Assembly: GCA_964458015.1 (NCBI GenBank)
Contig: CAYWGR010000248.1
Location: 1 to 5,799 of the forward strand
Length of the DNA stretch: 5,799 nucleotides
Source: CAYWGR01 sp964458015
Lineage (GTDB): Bacteria > Planctomycetota > Planctomycetia > Pirellulales > Thermoguttaceae
Reading direction: 5' to 3'
The notes below the pieces were generated by a model. The model saw nothing but the letters and a program-made list of their open reading frames with translations. It made no database searches and had not been told where the DNA came from. Below are positions 1-5,677 of the stretch, one piece after another. Every line of letters starts with the position of its first letter. Position 1 is the first letter of the stretch. Both the position numbers and the translations under genes were made by a program.

Positions 1-932
1 CGGGCGGCAATCGAACGGTAAGCCGATCGAATGCGCCGCCGTAGCTGCGTATGGAAAGTGCGGCCTCGGCGGTGATCGAACGACCGTCGAGGCGGGACAA
101 GACGGATCCGGTCGCCTCTAAAACAAGCGGTTTTTCGCCGACATGCGGGTTTGCCTTGCGCCAGGTCATCTGAAAATCGCCACCAAGGCCAACCACGCTG
201 AACACCGTAGCGCCGCTATCGGCGGCGGCCGAGGGCAACAGTGTTGCGCCTTCGGAAACGGTGCCCATCGCGCCGGGCATCGGCGCGGTCAGCTTAAGCT
301 CGGAAGCCGTGGCCCTGGGCGTGAAAAGTTTCAACCGCGTTTCGTCGCCCACGAGGGTCAACGGGACGAGCATGGTCAAGGTGATTTCGTGTTGCGTGTC
401 GGCTTTGCCGCGAATCCAACAGATGTAGCCNNNNNNNNNNGATAAACTGTTCGCCCGCCCCCTTGTATTTGACATCGCCGCGAAGCAAGCCTTGATCGAA
501 TCGCAACGGGATGCGCACCCAAGCGTCGTCGCGCACAAGGAACTGAAGCTGGACGCTCAGCTCGACATTCGTTTCGGACGCCGTGCCGACGGCGGTCATG
601 CGCTGAATGGTGTAACGCGGCGGCTCGTCGCGGCGGCCTAGCTGATTCTTGAGCCGATAGAGTTCGACGAAATCCTGGTACTTGAAATCCAGAACCGGCT
701 GTAGAACGCCCTGCTTGTCGGGCAAGTAGTAAACTGAGGGCCGAGCCTCTTCGACCCGAGCGGGGGCCGACGTTTTTGTCCGTGGATTTTCAACAGCGGG
801 GGCCGGCTTGGTCGCCGAGGGCGTAATAGGCTCCGGCGCAGGCGCACCCTCGCCTTGCTGAGCTGCGGCAATACAACACCACATCAGCAGGTGGCCGAAC
901 GCCATCGCAATAGGCCGTACGGGATTCGACAA
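1..932 (-). CDS. Secreted protein of unknown function, 5' part only, interrupted by an assembly gap
   Basis: I do not recognise a function. The proposed start is TTG at 932-930, preceded by GGAG (944-941) eight bases upstream. It gives a clean signal peptide: short n-region with Arg6, hydrophobic stretch at about residues 7-24 and an AAA|QQ cleavage site. ATG at 905 would cut into the signal peptide; TTG at 962 would only lengthen it. A Pro/Ala/Thr-rich linker follows (about 26-60), then a globular segment (VYYLPDKQGVLQPVLDFKY onward) with alternating beta-like stretches. 164 codons are readable before the gap. Beyond the Ns, positions 430-1 read open in another frame for 143 codons, beginning GYICWIRGKADTQHEITL. 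This part resembles the first in composition and also looks beta-rich, and I read it as the same protein. The remainder lies off the left edge. The gene lies downstream of the phosphatase gene, same strand, 146 bp away. From memory, similar secreted proteins occur in planctomycetes. Confidence 0.72.
431..440. other. Assembly gap (10 N) inside a coding region
   Basis: Ten Ns interrupt the minus-strand gene at 1-932. The reading frame entering the gap (last full codon 443-441) and the open frame leaving it (first codon 430-428) agree only if the missing length is a multiple of three. Ten is not, so the N count is a placeholder. A conceptual translation straight through the Ns shifts frame and stops at 294, giving a false C-terminus. 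Confidence 0.9.
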
Positions 933-940
933 AATCCAAT

Positions 941-944
941 CTCC
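941..944 (-). promoter_or_regulatory. Ribosome binding site candidate deciding the TTG start at 932
   Basis: On the minus strand GGAG lies eight bases before TTG 932-930. It is one of the few plausible Shine-Dalgarno sites in the window, and it picks the start that gives a normal signal peptide. Neither the ATG at 905 nor the TTG at 962 has a comparable site. Confidence 0.45.
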
Positions 945-1078
945 TAGCAACCTTGCCGACAAACTTCAGCAGGGCCGCCTATTTTATCAGACCGATTGCT
1001 CGAAATGGAGCATGTAAGAGAAAAGTAATTCTGTTCCTTCCCTTTAGTTTACTTAGAGGGAGGGCAAGAATAAAGAAT

Positions 1079-1873
1079 TTATTTTACGGCCTGAGCAGCG
1101 ACTTGGAGCAGTTCTTCAAGCAATGGAGGGGTGCCGGCGGCTAGAAAGCAGGCTTTTTCGAGCTGAAACTCCCCGCCCGTGGGGGAAACAATTTGTCCGC
1201 CAGCCTCACGCAAAATCAATACGCCGGCGGCGACGTCCCAGATTTTGGTTCCGTAGGACCAAAAAAGGTCGTAACGGCCGGCCGCCAGGTAGCAAAGATT
1301 TAGCGCCGACGAACCGGTGCGGCGAATGGCTTGGCAGCGGCGAAGCATTTCTAGGAAGACCAGCAGGTCGGGCGAATCGGGTGGAACATTCGGCGGGAAG
1401 CCGACGGCGGCCAATCCTTCGGACAACTCGGTAACCGCGCTGACATGGATCGGTTGTCCGTTCAAGCGAGCGCCATGTCCCACGGCGGTCGTAAAACACT
1501 CGTCTTGAACGGGATCATAGACCGCACCGACGAGCAATTCGCCCTGGCGTTCCAGGGCTAAAGAGACGCAATAATGCGGTAAGCCATGCACGTAGTTGGT
1601 CGTGCCATCGATGGGATCGACAATCCAGCGATACTCGGCCCTCGGCGCGGCCTCGGCATCGGGCAACTTCTCTTCGCCCAAGAGGCAATGTTCAGGAAAG
1701 GCACCCAAAACGGTTTTGCGAACGGCTTCTTGTGAAGCGAAATCGGCTTGGGTGACCAGGTCGGCGGGCCCTTTTTTTCGGACTTCGGCCCGGCCGGCCC
1801 AATCTTGAATTACCCGGCCGCCGACATGGACCGCCTCGATACAAACGCGCAGATAATCGTCGATAGCGCTCAT
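1079..1873 (-). CDS. Inositol monophosphatase family phosphatase (SuhB-like)
   Basis: This is a Mg2+-dependent, Li+-sensitive-type phosphomonoesterase, presumably cytoplasmic, hydrolysing inositol-1-phosphate or a related sugar or polyol phosphate. The 264 residues are normal for the family. Visible motifs: KKGPADLVTQAD (33-44); GEE (66-68), with Glu67 a metal ligand; WIVDPIDGTTNYVHG (83-97), with metal ligands Asp86 and Asp89 and the catalytic Thr of DGT; and WDVAAGVLILREAGG (212-226), with Asp213 as the third metal ligand. No key residue is missing. I chose ATG 1873 because it begins just before the first conserved helix; the longer reading from 1951 would translate across the inverted repeat upstream. 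Substrate specificity cannot be read from sequence: members of this family also act as histidinol-phosphate, fructose-1,6-bisphosphate or 3'-phosphoadenosine-5'-phosphate phosphatases. It stands alone, divergent from uxaC, with the secreted-protein gene 146 bp downstream. Confidence 0.93.
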   Translation of the reverse strand: MSAIDDYLRVCIEAVHVGGRVIQDWAGRAEVRKKGPADLVTQADFASQEAVRKTVLGAFPEHCLLGEEKLPDAEAAPRAEYRWIVDPIDGTTNYVHGLPHYCVSLALERQGELLVGAVYDPVQDECFTTAVGHGARLNGQPIHVSAVTELSEGLAAVGFPPNVPPDSPDLLVFLEMLRRCQAIRRTGSSALNLCYLAAGRYDLFWSYGTKIWDVAAGVLILREAGGQIVSPTGGEFQLEKACFLAAGTPPLLEELLQVAAQAVK

Positions 1874-1907
1874 GGAACTCGAATCAGTGGAAGGAAGATA
1901 TGCGTAA

Positions 1908-1936
1908 CCAGGGATAAGCATACACATTATCCCTGG
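1908..1936. promoter_or_regulatory. Perfect 10-bp inverted repeat upstream of the phosphatase gene (operator candidate)
   Basis: CCAGGGATAA (1908-1917) and its exact reverse complement (1927-1936) are separated by nine bases. The half-site centres are 19 bp apart, close to two helical turns, which suits a dimeric DNA-binding protein. The element lies 34-63 bp upstream of ATG 1873. On the minus strand the distal arm contains GATAAT (1931-1926), five of six matches to a -10 hexamer, so a bound regulator could block transcription. No good -35 sits at normal spacing. There is no T-tract after either arm, so it is not a terminator. It could instead be a hairpin in the 5' leader. Confidence 0.5.
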
Positions 1937-1999
1937 GCAGGCGACGATCATAGCCCAAAAAATGTTAATTTGGGATGACTTTCTCCCTATATCGGGTTA

Positions 2000-2149
2000 G
2001 CCCAAAGCCATAAGAAATTGGTGTGAAAAAAATCGGGGGGTGAACTATGGACAAGACTGCAAAAGATGGTATCATCAAAACCATCGGCCTCTTCTCTGTT
2101 CCGGCCCCGCCGTTTCGCTTCGCCGCGAGCGGCGGGGTTTTTTTATTTT
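2000..2149 (+). ncRNA. Candidate short transcript (small RNA or leader) ending at an orphan terminator
   Basis: This is inferred only from the strong plus-strand terminator that ends it; the 5' end is a guess. A weak promoter-like pair lies upstream: TTAATT (1965-1970), 17 bp, TATATC (1988-1993). A perfect 6-bp hairpin, GATGGT/ACCATC (2065-2070 with 2080-2085, 9-base loop), precedes the terminator. A 36-codon ORF (ATG 2047 to TGA 2157) sits six bases after a run of six Gs (2035-2040), but its second half is the terminator itself, so it is more plausibly a leader peptide or chance. I recognise no known RNA family such as SRP RNA, 6S RNA, tmRNA or RNase P RNA. Confidence 0.25.
2105..2149 (+). 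terminator. Strong intrinsic terminator, plus strand
   Basis: CCCCGCCG (2105-2112) pairs perfectly with CGGCGGGG (2130-2137). Inside, TCGC (2115-2118) pairs with GCGA (2125-2128) around a TTCGCC loop, leaving a TT/G internal bulge. Seven Ts (2138-2144), an A and four more Ts follow directly. There is no T-tract on the other strand, so it works only left to right. No plus-strand gene lies upstream, so the transcript it ends is either an unannotated RNA or a leader of the uxaC transcript. Confidence 0.85.
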
Positions 2150-2214
2150 GGTACTGAGCCGTTTCCAAGAAACTGTTGGCGGCGTCGATTCGATGGCCCA
2201 ACAAAACCATTGTA

Positions 2215-2336
2215 GCCGACGTACCGTCGGCTGCTAAAGAAAACTCATGTACATCGCGGCCGACGTACCGTCGGCTGCTAAACAAACTCATGTACATCGC
2301 GGCTGATGTACCGTCGGCTGCTAAAGAAAACTCATT
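2215..2336 (+). repeat. Three tandem 43-44-bp repeats with hairpin cores, immediately upstream of uxaC
   Basis: Units start at 2215, 2259 and 2302; the third lacks the end of the spacer. Each has a 17-bp stem-loop core (GCCGAC, GTACC loop, GTCGGC), then GCTAAA, an A-rich stretch and CTCAT. The first two units also carry a GTACATCGCG spacer before the next core. Cores lie at 2215-2231, 2259-2275 and 2302-2318. Copy 3 has two changes in the left arm (GCTGAT), and both convert G-C pairs into G-U pairs in plus-strand RNA. The array ends a few bases before the uxaC start region. It resembles a locally amplified REP-like palindrome. It does not look like CRISPR: only three units, and the spacers are near-identical. 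Confidence 0.85.
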
Positions 2337-2358
2337 TGTTTGAATGCGTCCATCCCCG

Positions 2359-3780
2359 ATGAGTGACATCTTCATCCACGAAAACTTTCTTCTGCAAAAC
2401 GATCGGGCAGTCGAGCTTTATCACCGTTTCGCCCGCGACTTGCCGATCATCGACTACCACTGTCATTTGCCGCCTGCGCATGTGGCCGAAGATCGCCGAT
2501 TTGAAAACCTGACGCAGATTTGGCTGGCGGGCGATCATTACAAATGGCGTGCCATGCGCGCGGCGGGAGTGCCGGAACGTTTTTGCACGGGCGACGCATC
2601 GGATCGTGAAAAGTTTCAGCGTTGGGCGGAAACCGTTCCGCAGACGCTTCGCAATCCGCTCTATCACTGGACGCATCTTGAGTTGAAACGCCCATTGGGC
2701 ATCAGCGACCGATTGTTGAATCCAGAAACAGCCGAGGGCATTTGGCGCGAATGCAACGCGAAGCTGGCACAGCCCGGGTTTTCGGCGCGCGGCATCATGC
2801 GGCAAATGAACGTCGTGTTGGTTTGCACGACCGACGATCCCATCGACTCGTTGGAGCATCACAAAGCGATCGCCGCCGATTCTTCGTTTAGCGTCCGTAT
2901 TTTGCCGACGTTTCGGCCGGACCGAGCGATGGCCGTCGAGAATCCCACGGCGTTTAACTCTTGGGTCGAACAACTGGCCGCGCGGAGCGGCGTTGAAATC
3001 AGTGACCGTTTCGACCGCTTTATCGAAGCCTTGCGCAGCCGGCACGATGCTTTTCATGCGGTCGGCAGCCGGCTTTCCGATCATGGACTCGACACGTTTT
3101 ACGCGGAAGCCTACACGGTCGATGACGTTGCCTCGGCGTTTCAATCCGTGCGCGGAGGGCGGGCGCTTTCGCAAGAGACGACGGCCAAGTTCAAATCGGC
3201 CGTGTTGCGGGAATTGGCGTTGATGAATGCGGAAAAAGGCTGGGTGCAGCAGTTCCACTTCGGCGCGTTGCGCAACAACAACACGCGGATGTTCGAGACC
3301 TTGGGGCCGGACACCGGCTTCGACTCGATCGACGATCCTTGCGTTGCACGACCGATGGGGCGGTTCTTTGACCGAATGAATCGCGACGGAAAATTGGCAA
3401 AGACGATCGTCTACAATCTGAACCCCGTGCATAACGAGGTTGTGGCCTCGATGTTGGGCAATTTCCAAGACGGCCAAACGCCCGGCAAAATGCAGTTTGG
3501 CGCAGCCTGGTGGTTTTTAGATCAGAAAGATGGGATGGAGAAGCAACTGAATGTGTTGTCGAACTTCGGTCTGCTAAGCCGGTTTGTCGGCATGTTGACC
3601 GACAGCCGTTCGCTGCTTTCCTATACGCGGCACGAGTATTTCCGCCGCATACTGTGCAATCTGCTGGGCAGGGAGATGGGCCGGGGGATGCTGCCGGACG
3701 ATTGCGAATTGGTCGGCGGGATGGTCGGCGATATTTGCTACGGAAACGTAGAGAGCTACTTTACATTCCCCCCAAAATAA
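2359..3780 (+). CDS. uxaC: Uronate isomerase (glucuronate/galacturonate isomerase, EC 5.3.1.12)
   Basis: This cytoplasmic enzyme converts D-glucuronate to D-fructuronate and D-galacturonate to D-tagaturonate, the first step of hexuronate breakdown. It belongs to the amidohydrolase superfamily. The 473 residues match the roughly 470 of E. coli UxaC, and long blocks agree: IDYHCHLPPA (31-40, ligands His34 and His36), GDHYKWRAMR (58-67, with Tyr61), LCTGDASDREKF-type block (about 75-86), NPLYHWTHLEL (99-109), FSARGIMRQMNV (141-152), TTDDPIDSLEHH (157-168), LPTFRPD (182-188, Arg186), GWVQQFHFGALRNNN (294-308) and MLTDSRSLLSYTRHEYFRR (412-430, catalytic Asp415 and Arg417). All key residues are present. 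ATG 2359 aligns best with the E. coli N-terminus; ATG 2344 adds five residues (MRPSP). Neither has a Shine-Dalgarno site. No other hexuronate-pathway gene is adjacent. A tandem hairpin repeat lies directly upstream and a probable terminator about 100 bp downstream. Confidence 0.97.
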   Translation: MSDIFIHENFLLQNDRAVELYHRFARDLPIIDYHCHLPPAHVAEDRRFENLTQIWLAGDHYKWRAMRAAGVPERFCTGDASDREKFQRWAETVPQTLRNPLYHWTHLELKRPLGISDRLLNPETAEGIWRECNAKLAQPGFSARGIMRQMNVVLVCTTDDPIDSLEHHKAIAADSSFSVRILPTFRPDRAMAVENPTAFNSWVEQLAARSGVEISDRFDRFIEALRSRHDAFHAVGSRLSDHGLDTFYAEAYTVDDVASAFQSVRGGRALSQETTAKFKSAVLRELALMNAEKGWVQQFHFGALRNNNTRMFETLGPDTGFDSIDDPCVARPMGRFFDRMNRDGKLAKTIVYNLNPVHNEVVASMLGNFQDGQTPGKMQFGAAWWFLDQKDGMEKQLNVLSNFGLLSRFVGMLTDSRSLLSYTRHEYFRRILCNLLGREMGRGMLPDDCELVGGMVGDICYGNVESYFTFPPK

Positions 3781-3878
3781 CCACTGCACACAACGCCAAG
3801 AATTCCTTTCGGGCACAGGCCGCATAGACTACCTAATCTATTGCTTTTATCGGCATACTTCGATACACTAAGCGGCGT

Positions 3879-3904
3879 GGACGCTGGTTGGAGCGTTCCT
3901 TTTT
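3879..3904 (+). terminator. Probable intrinsic terminator of uxaC
   Basis: GGACGCT (3879-3885) pairs with AGCGTTCC (3892-3899) through seven base pairs with one bulged T. The loop is GGTTGG, and five Ts (3900-3904) follow. It lies 98 bp past the uxaC stop and 45 bp before the protease start. A competing hairpin, GTTCC/GGAAC (3895-3899 with 3909-3913), uses the same right arm. If transcription of the protease gene starts upstream of 3879, this element would act as an attenuator in its leader. Confidence 0.5.
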
Positions 3905-3949
3905 ACAGGGAACTGTCACTTCTCCATCCTCTTTTTTTCCAGCGTTTTC

Positions 3950-5677
3950 ATGAACCACAAAATATCATTCTTTGCGGTTTTGCGTCATCCCAACCGGCTG
4001 AGCATGGTCCAAGCCCTCTTCTCTTTGACCGTCGCCTTGCTTGTGACGACTAGTTTGGTTCCGCTCGTTTCGGCGAGCGATGCCATTTCCGATTTAAATA
4101 CTAACAATCCTACCGCCGCCACAGGATTAAATGTCAATAACTATCTTGGTGCCAATCGGTTTTACAATGCCGGTATTACAGGAAAAAATACGGTTACAGC
4201 CAATGTAGAAGCCGGACATGTTTGGAACGGCCACGAAACAATGACCAATGTCTCCACATATTTCACGGGCACCGAAGCCTCAGGGGAATACGATCGACAT
4301 GCCACATGGGTCGGCATGATCCTCGGCGGTCGCAAGACAACGAGTGGTTCCGGCAATTGGCAAGCCGGCATTGCCTACGGCACCGATCTTCAATCAGGCG
4401 CAATCGCCACGAACTGGAATTGGACGGGCCAGAGTACAAGCTACTCCACTTCATTCTCGACAAGCAATGCGTCCTTCTTTTCCACCTACGCTCATTTCTT
4501 CGGAACCGCCGATGTGATCAACAGCAGTTGGGGATTTACACCAGATACAGCCGGTACATCAACAGAAACAATTGCTCTCGATGCAATGGCTCGCGCAAAC
4601 CGCACCACCACGTTTGTCGTGGCAGCGGGAAACACAGGCGATAGCACCACAACAAGCACCACCGTAAATGGTCCGGCATCAGGCTATAACAGCATCAGTG
4701 TCGGGGCGTTGACTAACGACGGCAGCAACGTCTACACTTCCATTGCCTCATTCAGCAGTCGCGGGCCGCAAGACTTTTACAATCTCACCACGAAGACAAC
4801 AATCTCCAGTGTTCGGGCAACCGTGGACATCGTGGCACCAGGTGATGCGCTCGTTTCAGCCTACTACGGCGGAAAAAGCGGAGGAAATGGAAGGGGCACG
4901 GCGGATAGCTATACAAATTACTATTCTTATCCTATCGCTGGCACCAGTTTTGCCGCTCCCATCGTGGCAGGCGGCGCTACGCTTTTGACGAGCGCCAGCA
5001 AATACTACTCCATGGATGTGGACTCTCGCGACAGCCGTGTTATCAAGGCCGTGCTGATGAATTCCGCCGACAAAGTAACCGGTTGGGACAACGGTCAATC
5101 CACCGTCAGCAATGTTGTTACGACTACCCAATCGCTGGATTGGGCTCTTGGCGCCGGCCGTATGAATCTTGACACGGCCTACGACCAATACCTCTCCGGC
5201 ACCAAGAATGTCACCGGCATGATCGGCGGCACAATTTCGAACATCGGCTGGGATCTGGGACTAGTCAGCAGCGTGGGCTCACACAATGACTATGTTTTCG
5301 ACACGAAGTTGTTAGGCGGCTCAGTCTTCGATGCCACGCTCACGTGGTTCCGCAATTGCACGACAAATACGAGTACTTACGACACATCGGAAACGGGTTT
5401 TGCCAACTTGGACCTCCAGATTTGGGACTCCACGTTCACAACACTCATTGCCACTTCGGCAAGCCTCTACAATAGCTCCGAATTATTGCACTTTGTCTTG
5501 CCCTCGACGGGCCTGTACGGAATCCGAGTGGCCTACACCGGATACTACGGCACCGCAGCAGCCGAGTCTTTCGGTTTAGCATGGTCGGCCACGGCGATCC
5601 CCGAACCGGGCGTTTTGGTCCTGGTTGCTACGGGGTTGCTTGGGTTTCTGGTCTATGGTTGGCGGAAGCGGAAATAA
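3950..5677 (+). CDS. Exported subtilisin-family (S8) serine peptidase with PEP-CTERM anchor; catalytic Asp position is Glu
   Basis: It is a 575-residue exported protein. An 18-residue basic n-region precedes a hydrophobic stretch (about 20-40) and a VSA|SD cleavage site after residue 42. A shorter start at Met19 (4004) is possible; no Shine-Dalgarno site supports either. The S8 domain spans about 75-415: TANVEAGHVWNGHE (83-96), where families normally have a DTG-type Asp and Glu87 sits here; DRHATWVG (115-122) with His117 in place of HGTxVAG; NSSWG (191-195); VVAAGNTGD (223-231) with oxyanion Asn228; FSSRGP (268-273); VDIVAPG (292-298); and canonical GTSFAAPIVAGG (331-342) with nucleophile Ser333. 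A beta-rich domain (about 445-547) resembles pre-peptidase C-terminal domains. The end is a textbook PEP-CTERM signal: PEP (551-553), a membrane segment (about 554-570) and an RKRK tail. Exosortase-dependent sorting to the envelope or extracellular matrix is expected. The gene looks richer in A/T, and the protein in Thr, Ser and Asn, than its neighbours. Activity is uncertain because of Glu87. Confidence 0.93.
   Translation: MNHKISFFAVLRHPNRLSMVQALFSLTVALLVTTSLVPLVSASDAISDLNTNNPTAATGLNVNNYLGANRFYNAGITGKNTVTANVEAGHVWNGHETMTNVSTYFTGTEASGEYDRHATWVGMILGGRKTTSGSGNWQAGIAYGTDLQSGAIATNWNWTGQSTSYSTSFSTSNASFFSTYAHFFGTADVINSSWGFTPDTAGTSTETIALDAMARANRTTTFVVAAGNTGDSTTTSTTVNGPASGYNSISVGALTNDGSNVYTSIASFSSRGPQDFYNLTTKTTISSVRATVDIVAPGDALVSAYYGGKSGGNGRGTADSYTNYYSYPIAGTSFAAPIVAGGATLLTSASKYYSMDVDSRDSRVIKAVLMNSADKVTGWDNGQSTVSNVVTTTQSLDWALGAGRMNLDTAYDQYLSGTKNVTGMIGGTISNIGWDLGLVSSVGSHNDYVFDTKLLGGSVFDATLTWFRNCTTNTSTYDTSETGFANLDLQIWDSTFTTLIATSASLYNSSELLHFVLPSTGLYGIRVAYTGYYGTAAAESFGLAWSATAIPEPGVLVLVATGLLGFLVYGWRKRK

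Larger units (their letters stand above)
1874..2358. other. Divergent intergenic region between the phosphatase gene and uxaC
   Basis: This 485-bp stretch contains no protein gene I can support. In order it holds the inverted repeat at 1908-1936, a weak CCCAAA/TTTGGG dyad (1954-1959 with 1969-1974), a candidate plus-strand transcript ending at the terminator at 2105-2149, a 5-bp hairpin GTTTC/GAAAC (2161-2173), a TGTTGG/CCAACA dyad (2174-2179 with 2198-2203) and the tandem repeats at 2215-2336. The density of dyads suggests that it is mainly regulatory or RNA-coding. Confidence 0.7.

Noticed and set aside
143..445. Plus-strand 100-codon ORF running into the gap
   Set aside because: Antisense shadow of the minus-strand secreted-protein gene, whose open frame and composition are more protein-like.
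1036..1064. Hairpin between the phosphatase gene and the secreted-protein gene as a terminator
   Set aside because: The 11-pair stem includes two U-G pairs on the plus strand, which become A-C mismatches on the strand that is actually transcribed, and no T-tract follows.
953..1144. Plus-strand 63-codon ORF in the spacer and the phosphatase 3' end
   Set aside because: No ribosome site, basic low-information sequence, and it overlaps the conserved C-terminal codons of the phosphatase.
2215..2336. CRISPR-like array
   Set aside because: Only three units, with cores that are palindromic and inter-core sequences that are nearly identical rather than unique, and no cas genes.
1965..2375. Minus-strand 136-codon ORF with repeated SLAADGTSA segments
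   Set aside because: The repeats in the protein are only the tandem DNA repeat read through; it also crosses the terminator and the uxaC start, and the rest shows no recognisable protein features.
2332..3477. Minus-strand 381-codon ORF antisense to uxaC
   Set aside because: It is the reverse-strand shadow of a strongly conserved gene; its composition is rich in Arg, His and Val, as expected for antisense reading of GC-rich codons.
3841..4053. Plus-strand 70-codon ORF before and into the protease gene
   Set aside because: It starts at TTG in promoter-like sequence, crosses the probable terminator and overlaps the protease signal-peptide codons in another frame.
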